This document shows, in pieces, positions 1 to 8,337 of a DNA stretch of 64,000 nt. Source of the DNA: DATAMF01 sp964472565 (GTDB lineage: Bacteria; Chloroflexota; Anaerolineae; Aggregatilineales; Aggregatilineaceae). The translations under genes were made by a program, and so were the position numbers. Each line of letters opens with the position of its first letter. Position 1 is the stretch's first letter. Below the pieces are notes generated by a model, which was given only the letters and a program-made list of their open reading frames with translations, was not told the DNA's origin and ran no database searches. The DNA lies in assembly GCA_964472565.1 (NCBI GenBank), contig CAYYNB010000006.1:12627-76626 (forward strand). Direction: 5' to 3'.

Positions 1-187
1 TATTAGGACGGTAGCCCAGCTCTTTGATCGCAGCAAAGACTTTTTCCCGCGTTTCCTCGCTAACGGGAATCGTCGTTTCCGTTTGGTTCAGAACGCGGGA
101 CACTGTCGGTTGGGATACACCCGCCAGTTTGGCGACATCGTGCATCGTTGGCGGTCTATTATTCAGAGCATTTTTTCTTGGTGCCAT
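1..187 (-). CDS. LacI-family transcriptional regulator, N-terminal part (cut by window edge)
   Basis: The first 62 codons are visible and the rest lies left of the window. They encode a LacI-type helix-turn-helix: a basic N-terminus, then TMHDVAKLAGVSQPTVSRVL and a second helix ending near ELGYRPN. This is the canonical DNA-reading head of the LacI/GalR family. The gene follows the arabinan operon on the same strand, with 126 bp between the GH43 stop and this ATG. It is probably the local sugar-responsive repressor, with arabinose or an arabino-oligosaccharide as the likely inducer. That link is inferred from position only, because the ligand-binding domain is missing. The ATG at 187 is chosen because the reading frame starts there and the HTH begins at the usual distance. 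Confidence 0.9.
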   Translation of the reverse strand, partial: MAPRKNALNNRPPTMHDVAKLAGVSQPTVSRVLNQTETTIPVSEETREKVFAAIKELGYRPN

Positions 188-261
188 AACGTCTTATTCT
201 GCCGTTCACTGACTTAGAACATCTATCGGGCAAGTTTTTGACCCGCATCACTTATACTATA

Positions 262-295
262 ACACCACACTTATCACAATGGTGTAGTGATAAGT
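262..295. repeat. Nested inverted repeats between arabinan operon and lacI-type gene
   Basis: Two perfect inverted repeats interlock here. ACACCA (262-267) pairs with TGGTGT (280-285), and ACTTATCAC (269-277) pairs with GTGATAAGT (287-295). The two helices cannot form together as simple hairpins. No T-run follows on the minus strand, so this is not a standard terminator. It may be a regulator binding site for the lacI-type gene or an mRNA-end structure. Confidence 0.5.
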
Positions 296-313
296 ACTGC
301 TACTTAGGGTGTC

Positions 314-1363
314 TTATTTCGTCAATTCCAGCAGTGAAGGCCAGCCCTCTTCCCAGGCCAACGGCGCAATGCGCAAGGTTTCCATACCCATATTCTCCGC
401 ATCATAGGCATGGCATACCAGATAATCGGTGTCGCCCTCTTGCAAAATAGAGTTGTGCCCAGGACCACGCCAGCGCTTAGTAGGAAATGTAATCTGTGTG
501 CCGCCGCCATCCATCATAGCTACGCCATCCTGGTCAACATACGGCCCCGTTACCGACTCTGAGCGCCCAACCCGGACATGGTAGGTACTATCAACACCCC
601 GGCAGCAGAAATCAAACGAGGCAAACAAATAGTAAAAATCGCCTTTGCGAATAATAAAGGGGGCTTCAACTGCGCCGTAATTAGGCGTGCGGTGGGCCAG
701 CGAATATAATGTTTCGTCTGCCGTTGATAGCTTGCCTGTTGCGTAATCGAGACGGCGCATCTTGATCCCGCTCCAGAAACTCCCGAAGGCTAACCAGGGG
801 ACTCCGTCGGCATCGAGGATCAGGTTGGGATCGATGCAGTTGTAATTGTCGGCAGTGAGCGAATCTATGACCAGCCCTTCATCCACCCACGCGTATTCGT
901 CCGATTCCGAGTCGAGCGTAACATTGGTTGCCAGTCCAATCAGGGATCGATTACTTCCGAAAGTAGATACTGAATAGTAAAGATGAAATTTGTCGTTGAA
1001 ATAGGAAATGTCAGGTGCCCAAATATCATTATTGGAGGCGGGAATCATCTCCTGAGTCCAATCGGGTGCATGGGTTGGTGGAAAGACACTCTTCGGGAAA
1101 GGCTTTTCCCAGTCGAGTAGATCGGCAGACTTCCGAATATAGATTCCCCCGTGCGTACAGAAGATATAATATTTATCCCCTGCTTTGATGATCGACGGGT
1201 CGTGAACTTGCCGAATCGACCCCGTGAGTTCAAGGTAAACAAAACGTTCCTCATCATCTTGGGCTGTGATCATGTTTGAATAGCCTTGTCCGAAACCCAG
1301 CACCCCTGCACCAAACATCAGCCCGGTGCGAAGCAAACGGCGGCGCGTATATCCTGTTGGCAT
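314..1363 (-). CDS. Secreted GH43 family arabinanase / arabinosidase
   Basis: Glycoside hydrolase family 43, most like endo-1,5-alpha-L-arabinanases, which cleave the arabinan backbone outside the cell. The catalytic triad is visible: base Asp55 in VHDPSII, pKa-modulating Asp178 in CIDPNLI, and acid Glu233 in AVEAPFI. The N-terminus has twin arginines followed by a hydrophobic stretch and ends near MITAQ, so it is a signal sequence, possibly Tat-type. I chose the ATG at 1363 because GGAG lies 8 nt upstream. An in-frame GTG three codons earlier is possible. The gene follows GH127 by 13 bp and is the last hydrolase of the operon before the regulator. Exact subfamily and endo- versus exo-action cannot be settled from sequence reading. 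Confidence 0.88.
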   Translation of the reverse strand: MPTGYTRRRLLRTGLMFGAGVLGFGQGYSNMITAQDDEERFVYLELTGSIRQVHDPSIIKAGDKYYIFCTHGGIYIRKSADLLDWEKPFPKSVFPPTHAPDWTQEMIPASNNDIWAPDISYFNDKFHLYYSVSTFGSNRSLIGLATNVTLDSESDEYAWVDEGLVIDSLTADNYNCIDPNLILDADGVPWLAFGSFWSGIKMRRLDYATGKLSTADETLYSLAHRTPNYGAVEAPFIIRKGDFYYLFASFDFCCRGVDSTYHVRVGRSESVTGPYVDQDGVAMMDGGGTQITFPTKRWRGPGHNSILQEGDTDYLVCHAYDAENMGMETLRIAPLAWEEGWPSLLELTK

Positions 1364-1376
1364 TATAAACACTCCA

Positions 1377-3248
1377 TCATTTTCTTAAAAACCACACGGC
1401 CATCTCACTGAGGCCACGATGCGCCCATGCATAATAGGGAATCGCTGTGAACTCATCCCCGCCTATCACGACGATGCCATTCAATAAATCGGCGCGAAAC
1501 CTGGTGGTCAAGGGCATATCATCTGGTATGCTGAGATCGCGCGCCCGTCCGCCGTTATCAATGCCCTCTGCCGCATACACGATAGGACCGCGTTCGAGCG
1601 CCACTTTCCCCTGGCAATCAGCGACCTGCGGATGAGCCACCACGCGTTGAATACGCATAGGCAGGATAAGTTCTACCGTGTCGCCAGCCTGCCAGGTTCG
1701 GGTGATATTGAGATAGCCTCGTGTTTCCTTAGCGGTTATTGTTTCGCCGTTCACACGACAGGTGATGTTGTCGGGCGTATCGTCCATGTAACGATACAGA
1801 TCACTGGGGACGGGCTGACCTTTGAGCCAACCCGGAATACGCAGCGAAAGCGTAAACTGAACGGGGCGAGCGGGGTTGACTGTCAATATCACATCACCCG
1901 ACCAGGGATAGCTGGTAGCCTGGGTGATCAAAATATCGGTGTTGGCAAGTTTAAGCTGCGCTTCACTACCCACATACAGATTGATATACAGTCGATCATC
2001 GCGCGTAGCATACACATAACCCGGCAGTGAGGGCATCAGCCGCACAACATTGGTTGGACAGCAGGAACATCCAAACCAGGGTTGGCGGGTGATGGAGTTA
2101 TCACTGTTGAAGGCGAATTCCCCATCCGACTCCAGCGGATTCACATAAAAGAATGTATCGCCTTCTAGCGATATGCCGGACAGAAAGCCGTTGTAAAGTG
2201 TGCGTTCCAGAATATCGTAGTACTTCGCTTCTCCATCAAGCAGAAACAGCCGGTAGTTCCAGAAGATACTGCCTATCGCAGCGCAGGTTTCATTGTAGGC
2301 GGTCAGATTGGGCAGTTCATAATCATCCCCAAACGCCTCGCCATGATGGCGTGCGCCGAGGCCGCCGGTGAGGGACATTTTGCGCTGGACAACGTTTTCC
2401 CAGATACGCCGGATCGCGTTGATGTACGCCTGATCCCCGGTTAACGCGGCGACATCCGCCATCGCGGAATACATATACATTGCCCGGACCGAATGACCGA
2501 CGGCTTCGCGCTGTTCAACAACCGGCATGTGATCCTGCATATAGCCAATATTCCCCAGCGCCTGCTGCAATTCACGGCCATTCGCATGCCCGCGTTCATC
2601 CAGGAAGAACTTCGCCAGGTTGAGATATTTCGCATCGCCCGTTACGCCATACAACTTTACGAGGCCCAGTTCAACTTCCTGATGGCCTGGCACATTACGC
2701 AGCGCATCCGGCCCAAAGACTGTGGTAATCAGATCAGCACTTTTGATCGCTACGTCAAGAAAGGCGCGTTTACCTGTCGCCTGAAAGTATGCCACAGCCC
2801 CTTCATACATATGGCCCAGGTTGTACAGTTCGTGGCTCATGTCAGTTCTGGACCAGCGTTCTGGTCCGCTCATCTTATGCGGATGATCCGGATCGATGGT
2901 CCGGGCGGTATAGATATACCCGTCCGGTTCCTGCGCCGCCGCGATCTTCTCGATCACGTCATCAATATAAGCCTCCAGGGCGGAGTCAGGATGAACTTGC
3001 AGTGAATAGGCTGCACCTTCAATGATTTTATATACATCGGAGTCGTTGAAATGTAACCCTTGATGTGCGCCTTCCATCTTGCCAGCGGCTTTAACAAAAT
3101 TGTCGATGCGCCCTGTTTCTTCGCACTTCTGGAAATCGTAGGGAATAGTCATCTGGCGATTGGTCTCAATACGCGGCAGCCAAAACGAATCCTGAATACT
3201 TACTTGTGTGAATGGAACGGGTTGGAATGGATAAACAGCATTGCTCAT
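1377..3248 (-). CDS. GH127 beta-L-arabinofuranosidase (DUF1680 family)
   Basis: Full-length (623 residues) GH127 enzyme. The family removes beta-L-arabinofuranose from arabino-oligosaccharides, including hydroxyproline-linked sugars, using a zinc-bound cysteine as nucleophile. The characteristic residues line up with Bifidobacterium HypBA1: Glu304 (HHGEAF), Glu320 and Cys322 (YNETC), and the Cys396-Cys397 pair in GCSCCPTN, with a constant offset of 18 then 21 residues. There is no signal peptide, so it acts in the cytosol on imported oligosaccharides. It sits 19 bp after the secreted GH43-CBM42 gene in the same operon. Its presence with GH51 suggests the cell handles both alpha- and beta-linked arabinofuranose. 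Confidence in the family is high; the exact linkage preference is inferred. Confidence 0.93.
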   Translation of the reverse strand: MSNAVYPFQPVPFTQVSIQDSFWLPRIETNRQMTIPYDFQKCEETGRIDNFVKAAGKMEGAHQGLHFNDSDVYKIIEGAAYSLQVHPDSALEAYIDDVIEKIAAAQEPDGYIYTARTIDPDHPHKMSGPERWSRTDMSHELYNLGHMYEGAVAYFQATGKRAFLDVAIKSADLITTVFGPDALRNVPGHQEVELGLVKLYGVTGDAKYLNLAKFFLDERGHANGRELQQALGNIGYMQDHMPVVEQREAVGHSVRAMYMYSAMADVAALTGDQAYINAIRRIWENVVQRKMSLTGGLGARHHGEAFGDDYELPNLTAYNETCAAIGSIFWNYRLFLLDGEAKYYDILERTLYNGFLSGISLEGDTFFYVNPLESDGEFAFNSDNSITRQPWFGCSCCPTNVVRLMPSLPGYVYATRDDRLYINLYVGSEAQLKLANTDILITQATSYPWSGDVILTVNPARPVQFTLSLRIPGWLKGQPVPSDLYRYMDDTPDNITCRVNGETITAKETRGYLNITRTWQAGDTVELILPMRIQRVVAHPQVADCQGKVALERGPIVYAAEGIDNGGRARDLSIPDDMPLTTRFRADLLNGIVVIGGDEFTAIPYYAWAHRGLSEMAVWFLRK

Positions 3249-3267
3249 TGGTTATGCTCTCCGGTGA

Positions 3268-4728
3268 TTAATTTTCTTCACGAAATGTCGCATCTTCCAG
3301 CGCGGCGAATGGAGACGTATCAGTCAGTTCGACCAGGGCGATAACCCCAAACTGGCGGCCAATATACATACCCGGTTGGTTATACGACTCGATTGAGATC
3401 CAGGTATTATCCGCCAGACCAGGCGTGATCTGCCACGTTGCATCTCCGGCAAATGCCTCTGAACCGTCGTTGAACTGGAAGTAAAGCGCATTCCCTTCAT
3501 GTCGCAAATAATAACCGGGCAAGTTGATGCAGATTATAGATACCGCATCCGGGTCGGCCAGCCCCGGCACGATAACAAATTTCGCGTCAACCACGCCGCC
3601 CGATCCGATCTGGACAAACGTTTCGACATTCCGAAGGTAGCTCCCCTGGCGGCTGTAGGATGCGAACTGGATAAACGGCTCGAATTCTGGAAGTGGGTCT
3701 ACACCGGCATCACCAGACGGTGCAGCAATTTCTTCTATGGTCGAAACCGGCTCACCAAAATTCGGTGTGCCATCGTCATTCCAGGTAAATTTCTGAACGC
3801 GCGTCGTCCGTCCATGATCACAGCCGCCGCTAGCTGAGTCGTTCGCATGATAAACAATCCAGTCCTCGGTGCCATCCGGTGAACGGAAAAAGCCGTGATG
3901 ACCAGGAGCAAAAACTCCATTTTCATCGGAGCGTTGGAAGACGGGTTCGGGATTTTTAACCCACGAATCCGGGCTTAATGGATCGCCGCCGTTATAGGTC
4001 AGCATCCCTAATTTATAGTCTGGGCCGGAACACGGGCTGGCCGAATAAGTGATAAAAACATCATCATCGTGGAATAAGGCTACCGGCCCCTCATTCACTG
4101 TTGCTTCCCAACTATATTCGGGGACAGAAATCTTCACACGGGGGCCGCTGATCGTCCAGGGATTGCTCATGGGCGCGATAAACAGAGACTGTGGGCCTTC
4201 AAACGCCGAAAAAAGGAAATACAGGGAGTCGTTCAGTTTCATCACGCTGCCGTCAATCGCCCAGGTATCATGCAGCGGATCGTACAACCGCCCTTTATAG
4301 GTGTAGGGTCCCATCGGATCAGTTCCGGCGCTCTCCAGCACATGGGTATGCTGGTTGTCGAGCGTGCCCGCTGTCCCCGCCGTGTAATAGAAATACCAGT
4401 GTGGGCCGTCCGGCCCTTCTAACAGATGGAATTCCGGTGCCCACATGTTGCAGCAGCGCGCGGGATCGGTTTCAAAATAAATCTGTACTGGCGTCGCTGT
4501 TTTTAATCCAGCCAGAGTAGGCGACCTGCGCATGGTCAATTCAGACGTCCACGTGGTAGCTGCGAGGTAGTAATTTTCCTCGTAGTACACCAGCCAGGGG
4601 TCTGCGCCAGCATAGGCATTCAACGGGTTACGGAGCAGCCCTTCGTCCGATTGGGCAGAGATAGACCCGCCGACTACCAGCAAGAAGCATATTACCAGCC
4701 CCATTCTGATTAACATCCGTTGCCACAT
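3268..4728 (-). CDS. Secreted GH43 arabinofuranosidase with C-terminal AbfB-like (CBM42) domain
   Basis: Two-part secreted hydrolase. A signal peptide (residues 1-26, ending SISAQ) precedes a five-blade GH43 catalytic domain with base Asp43 (GADPWLV), modulator Asp159 (WAIDGS) and acid Glu213 (VNEGPV). Residues about 350-486 form an AbfB/CBM42-like beta-trefoil with SYSRQGSYLRN, LPGYYLRHEGN and SYNQPGMYIGR as three related lobes. That domain binds arabinofuranose side chains. The likely role is debranching arabinan or arabinoxylan at the cell surface. The ATG has GAGGAAAA just upstream. The gene is separated from GH51 by a terminator-like hairpin at 4756-4775, so it may be expressed less than the genes before it. 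Confidence 0.88.
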   Translation of the reverse strand: MWQRMLIRMGLVICFLLVVGGSISAQSDEGLLRNPLNAYAGADPWLVYYEENYYLAATTWTSELTMRRSPTLAGLKTATPVQIYFETDPARCCNMWAPEFHLLEGPDGPHWYFYYTAGTAGTLDNQHTHVLESAGTDPMGPYTYKGRLYDPLHDTWAIDGSVMKLNDSLYFLFSAFEGPQSLFIAPMSNPWTISGPRVKISVPEYSWEATVNEGPVALFHDDDVFITYSASPCSGPDYKLGMLTYNGGDPLSPDSWVKNPEPVFQRSDENGVFAPGHHGFFRSPDGTEDWIVYHANDSASGGCDHGRTTRVQKFTWNDDGTPNFGEPVSTIEEIAAPSGDAGVDPLPEFEPFIQFASYSRQGSYLRNVETFVQIGSGGVVDAKFVIVPGLADPDAVSIICINLPGYYLRHEGNALYFQFNDGSEAFAGDATWQITPGLADNTWISIESYNQPGMYIGRQFGVIALVELTDTSPFAALEDATFREEN

Positions 4729-4755
4729 AGCAGTTTTCCTCAGGCATCCGTATAA

Positions 4756-4775
4756 AAACCCCTTTACAGGGGTTT
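4756..4775 (-). terminator. Terminator/attenuator hairpin inside arabinan operon
   Basis: A perfect 8-bp stem, AAACCCCT/AGGGGTTT, has a 4-nt loop and is followed on the minus strand by an uninterrupted T stretch (TTTTTAT). It lies between the GH51 stop and the GH43-CBM42 start, which are transcribed in the same direction. It would partly terminate readthrough and lower expression of the downstream hydrolases. Confidence 0.75.
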
Positions 4776-4779
4776 CTGA

Positions 4780-6279
4780 TTAAAATTCGACTTCAAGCGC
4801 TGTGAACGACAGCGGCGGTACGGTAAGTGCCACACATTTTCCATCGATAGCTGGTGTCGCAATCCGGGTTGCTATCACCTGGTTAGGATTTTCAAAGCTG
4901 TTCGATGCTTTGGGATCGGTACCCGAAAGCTGATGCGCGGTGCGAATGCATTGAGGTGTACAGTCTTGCCAGTGCAGTTCCACAGGCAGGCTTTCAGTTT
5001 GGCTGCGGTTGATCATGAAGATCGCCCCGGTTTTATTGGCTTCATCATAGGACGCCGACACATCCAACAGCGGCATTTCATCGTATTTTTTCGTCTGATA
5101 GGTTGGAGCCGTTACGCTGACATCCAACGCCGCCCCGGCAGCCAGTTTGCTGAACAGCATGATCGGGTAGTACGTCGAATGTTTCAGGATAGCGTCATGG
5201 GTCGTCAGGATCGGAGAAATCGTATTGACCACCTGGGCCAGACAAGCAATTTTAATAACATCCGATTTACGCAGGAAAACATTTAACCACTGAGCCACAA
5301 CTAGCGCATCTTCAAGATTGTAGACTTCCTCGCTGAGATGCGGAGCCTGTGCCCACTCCCCATTACCACTGGTGTCCTTATACCAGACATTCCATTCATC
5401 CCAGGAGAGATACACATCATGTTTTGAGCGATTTTTCGCTTTGACATAACGCAGCACGCCTGTCAGCGTATCCACAAACTGCTCCAATTCAGCACTAAGC
5501 GCAAGATAACTCCCGGTATCGTTGTCCTGATTACCTGCATAGTAGTGCATCGAATGATAATCAACCTGCTCCCAGCACACTTCCAGCACAATCCGATCCC
5601 ATTCCGGGTAGGTGGGCATAGCTGAGTTGGACGATCCGCAGAGGATAAGCTGTATCGACGGATCGTGCCCGCGCATCATCTTGGCGGCTTCACGTGCCTT
5701 TTTGCCATATTCTTCGGCTTCAAGATGCCCGGTCTGCCAGGGACCATCCATTTCATTTCCCAGGCACCAGTATTTGACCTGGTGTGGGTGCGCGTAGCCA
5801 TGCGCTGCGCGCAGATCAGCATATTGGGTACACACAGGCGCATTGCAGTATTCAACCAGATTAGCTGCATCTTGGATCGTCCCCGTCCCCATGTTAACGC
5901 CGAGCATTGGCTCCGTATTGATGGTCCGGCAAAATTCGATGAACTCATTGGTTCCAAACTGATTGGTTTCAATCGAACGCCATGCCAAGTCACGGCGCTG
6001 GGGACGCTGTTCACGCGGACCGACACCATCTAACCAGCGATAACCGCTAAGAAAATTACCGCCCGGATAACGTATCGAGCGGTAGTTCACTTCCCGCAGC
6101 ATCGCCAGCACATCTTTTCGCAGCCCTCGTTCGTCCGCATGCGGCGATGCGGGATCATAGATCCCTTCATAAATGCAACGTCCCATATGCTCGGCAAATC
6201 CGCTAAAAATAAGCGGTGATATGGGGCTGATTCGACGGTTCGTATCGAGATAAACACTGGCTTTTGACAATTGAGACAT
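4780..6279 (-). CDS. abfA: GH51 alpha-L-arabinofuranosidase (cytosolic)
   Basis: Retaining exo-acting alpha-L-arabinofuranosidase of family GH51. It is 499 residues long, as usual for the bacterial hexameric enzymes. Acid/base Glu176 sits in WCLGNEMDG and nucleophile Glu295 in WDEWNVWY. These positions are within one residue of the well-studied Geobacillus enzyme, which fixes the start at ATG 6279. An earlier in-frame ATG at 6312 exists but has no ribosome site, while AGGCGAG lies about 10 nt before 6279. No signal peptide is present, so it releases arabinose from imported oligosaccharides. It is the first enzyme gene after the transporter genes, separated from the permease by 144 bp that contain an 8-bp inverted repeat (6323-6330 with 6386-6393). 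Confidence 0.95.
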   Translation of the reverse strand: MSQLSKASVYLDTNRRISPISPLIFSGFAEHMGRCIYEGIYDPASPHADERGLRKDVLAMLREVNYRSIRYPGGNFLSGYRWLDGVGPREQRPQRRDLAWRSIETNQFGTNEFIEFCRTINTEPMLGVNMGTGTIQDAANLVEYCNAPVCTQYADLRAAHGYAHPHQVKYWCLGNEMDGPWQTGHLEAEEYGKKAREAAKMMRGHDPSIQLILCGSSNSAMPTYPEWDRIVLEVCWEQVDYHSMHYYAGNQDNDTGSYLALSAELEQFVDTLTGVLRYVKAKNRSKHDVYLSWDEWNVWYKDTSGNGEWAQAPHLSEEVYNLEDALVVAQWLNVFLRKSDVIKIACLAQVVNTISPILTTHDAILKHSTYYPIMLFSKLAAGAALDVSVTAPTYQTKKYDEMPLLDVSASYDEANKTGAIFMINRSQTESLPVELHWQDCTPQCIRTAHQLSGTDPKASNSFENPNQVIATRIATPAIDGKCVALTVPPLSFTALEVEF

Positions 6280-6423
6280 ATTGTTAGCTCGCCTTTTTAA
6301 GTGAATGCGCAAGACATATTTGGGGCAAACAACCGGTGGTTATATCCATACCGATACCAGAACTCCGCTTCATCTAACCCGCCGAGTTTGCCCACCAGAG
6401 TTTGATGTTGAACGCGTTTAGTC

Positions 6424-7272
6424 CTACCGCCCGGCCATACCTGTCATAGTAACCCCTTTGATAATCCGGCGCTGGAAAATGATATAAACAATCAGAATCG
6501 GGATCGTTGACAGGGTTGCTCCCGCTAAAATCATCGGGCGATATTGTCCGGCATACGATTGGTTGAGAATAGATAGGCCAACCGGCAGAGTGCGCGTTTC
6601 CAGGCTGTTCGTAACGATCAGCGGCCAGAACAAATCATTGTAATGACCGAGAAAGACGAAAATAGCCAACGCCGTCAGCGCATTGGTCGAGAGCGGCAAA
6701 ACAACATGCCGGAATCGTCCAAAGTATCCCGCCCCGTCAAGCACGGCAGCTTCTTCCAATTCCTGGGGAATCTGCATAAAGAACTGGCGCAGGAGAAAAA
6801 CGCCAAACACATTCGCAGCACCGGGGAATATCAGTGCCTTGAATGTGTCCAGCCACTCTAATTCTTTCATCAACAGGAAATTCGGAATCAGCGTGACCTG
6901 CCCCGGAACCATAATTGTTGCCAGCAGAAAGAAAAATAAGGGCCGGTTGCCAGGAAAACGCAGCCGCGCGAATGCATAAGCGGCGGGGGCGCAAAGCAGC
7001 AGCACGGCGAGCGTATAGGCAGTTGCCGCAAACAAGCTGTTCCGTAGCCACAGGTCCAACCGCAAATCCTGTTGTTTAAGCACGGTACGATAACTGTCCA
7101 GTGTGGGTTCCGTGGGGATAATTTTGGGAGGCCAGCGATTGACTTCCTGATTGGTCATAAAGGATTGCGAAACTGCTATCAGCATCGGGATCAATACAAA
7201 CGCCGACAGCACAATCAGAAAGGTATACACCCCCCAATGTTTGTAAAAAGAACTCTTTCGAATAGCGTCCAT
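6424..7272 (-). CDS. Carbohydrate ABC transporter permease, MalG type (CUT1)
   Basis: Inner-membrane permease of a CUT1 sugar importer, 282 residues with six predicted membrane segments. The cytoplasmic EAA loop that docks to the ATPase is clear: ELEEAAVLDGAGYFGRFRHV followed by VLP. It is the second of two permeases and starts 13 bp after the MalF-type gene, so the two are co-translated as a heterodimer. Given the flanking GH51, GH127 and GH43 genes, the substrate is probably arabino-oligosaccharides. No ATPase gene is present in this operon, so the pair must use an ATPase encoded elsewhere, for example a shared MsmK/MalK-like protein. Confidence 0.93.
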   Translation of the reverse strand: MDAIRKSSFYKHWGVYTFLIVLSAFVLIPMLIAVSQSFMTNQEVNRWPPKIIPTEPTLDSYRTVLKQQDLRLDLWLRNSLFAATAYTLAVLLLCAPAAYAFARLRFPGNRPLFFFLLATIMVPGQVTLIPNFLLMKELEWLDTFKALIFPGAANVFGVFLLRQFFMQIPQELEEAAVLDGAGYFGRFRHVVLPLSTNALTALAIFVFLGHYNDLFWPLIVTNSLETRTLPVGLSILNQSYAGQYRPMILAGATLSTIPILIVYIIFQRRIIKGVTMTGMAGR

Positions 7273-7285
7273 GACCTATCCCCTT

Positions 7286-8218
7286 CTAATATTCCACACG
7301 GCGACCAATAAGGAGGAATTGGACGGCAGTGATCACTGCCATGATAACGGCGATTGCAACGGCTACCGCAGCACCATATCCCATTCGGAAAGCAACCCAG
7401 GCCATTTGATAAAGATAGATAATGACGGTGTATGAAGCTCTACCCGGTCCACCACCAGTCATAATATAAGGTTGTCCATAGACCTGGAAATGAGAAATAA
7501 CCCCGGTAACGGTTACAAATAGAATCGTGGGGCGCAGCAGTGGTAGGGTGATACGGAAGAAAATTTGCCAGCCGTTAGCGCCATCAATTCGCGCCGCTTC
7601 ATATATATGTTCGGGAATACCCTGCAAACCTGCGATAAAAATCAGCATGGGAAAACCGAAAGTCCACCAAATTGTTGTTAAGCTGAGTGCGGGCAGCACC
7701 AGCTCAGGATCTCCCATCCAGTTAATGGGGTTAATTCCCAAAAAGCTCAGGCCATAATTGATGACACCAAACTGTGTGCTGAGTAGCCAGACCCAGATGA
7801 GGCCCACCGCGCCAACGGAGAAGAGGGATGGCATATAGAGCAAAACGCGGAAAAAGCCCTGCCCACGGATTGGCTTGGTAACTGAAACAGCGGCGGCTAA
7901 TGCAACAACCGTTGTGCCGGTTACTGTCATTGCCACAAATTTGATGGTATTTCGGAGCGCTTCCCACCAGATTTCGTCGTGATAGAGTTCGATATAATTG
8001 TCCCACCCGATATAGGGCCGAGTGGGCCGTAGCAATCGCCAGTCATAAAAGCTAAATTCAACCGCCTTAAACACGGCGCGCAGAAAAAAAACGGAGAAGA
8101 AGATCATAAATGGCGTCAGAAAGGCATAGGCGGCGAGTGCCTCTCGGATTTTCAGACTGATAGAAAGGTGTTGACTAAGCCATTTAGGGGTGGCAAGCCG
8201 CGCATGGATGCGATACAT
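7286..8218 (-). CDS. Carbohydrate ABC transporter permease, MalF type (CUT1)
   Basis: First permease of the arabino-oligosaccharide importer, 310 residues and six predicted membrane segments. The EAA loop reads HIYEAARIDGANGWQIFFRI and then TLPLLRP. A short basic N-terminal tail (residues 1-30) precedes the first membrane segment. It lies 119 bp after the solute-binding-protein gene. That gap contains a stem-loop that may set a higher level of binding protein than of permease. A GAGG-type ribosome site is rather far (about 13 nt) from the ATG, so the exact start is a little uncertain. Confidence 0.93.
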   Translation of the reverse strand: MYRIHARLATPKWLSQHLSISLKIREALAAYAFLTPFMIFFSVFFLRAVFKAVEFSFYDWRLLRPTRPYIGWDNYIELYHDEIWWEALRNTIKFVAMTVTGTTVVALAAAVSVTKPIRGQGFFRVLLYMPSLFSVGAVGLIWVWLLSTQFGVINYGLSFLGINPINWMGDPELVLPALSLTTIWWTFGFPMLIFIAGLQGIPEHIYEAARIDGANGWQIFFRITLPLLRPTILFVTVTGVISHFQVYGQPYIMTGGGPGRASYTVIIYLYQMAWVAFRMGYGAAVAVAIAVIMAVITAVQFLLIGRRVEY

Positions 8219-8278
8219 AGGCTCACTTGTCCTCTACAAAATATCTCAAAAACTTATTCGTTCGCACATAATTTTAAG

Positions 8279-8307
8279 AGTGGGGCAGATGAGCGATCCA
8301 CCCCACT
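8279..8307 (-). repeat. Stem-loop between binding-protein and permease genes (arabinan importer)
   Basis: AGTGGGG (8279-8285) pairs with CCCCACT (8301-8307) around a 15-nt loop. On the minus strand it is followed by an A/T-rich stretch (TAAAATTAT). It lies downstream of the binding-protein stop codon and before the MalF start, a typical place for an mRNA-stabilising or partly terminating structure. Confidence 0.55.
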
Positions 8308-8337
8308 TCTGGTTACTTCAATTTACAAGTGCAGCCG

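Noticed and set aside
262..295. H-type RNA pseudoknot formed by both helices
   Set aside because: The connecting loops are only one or two bases, too short to span the 9-bp and 6-bp stems together.
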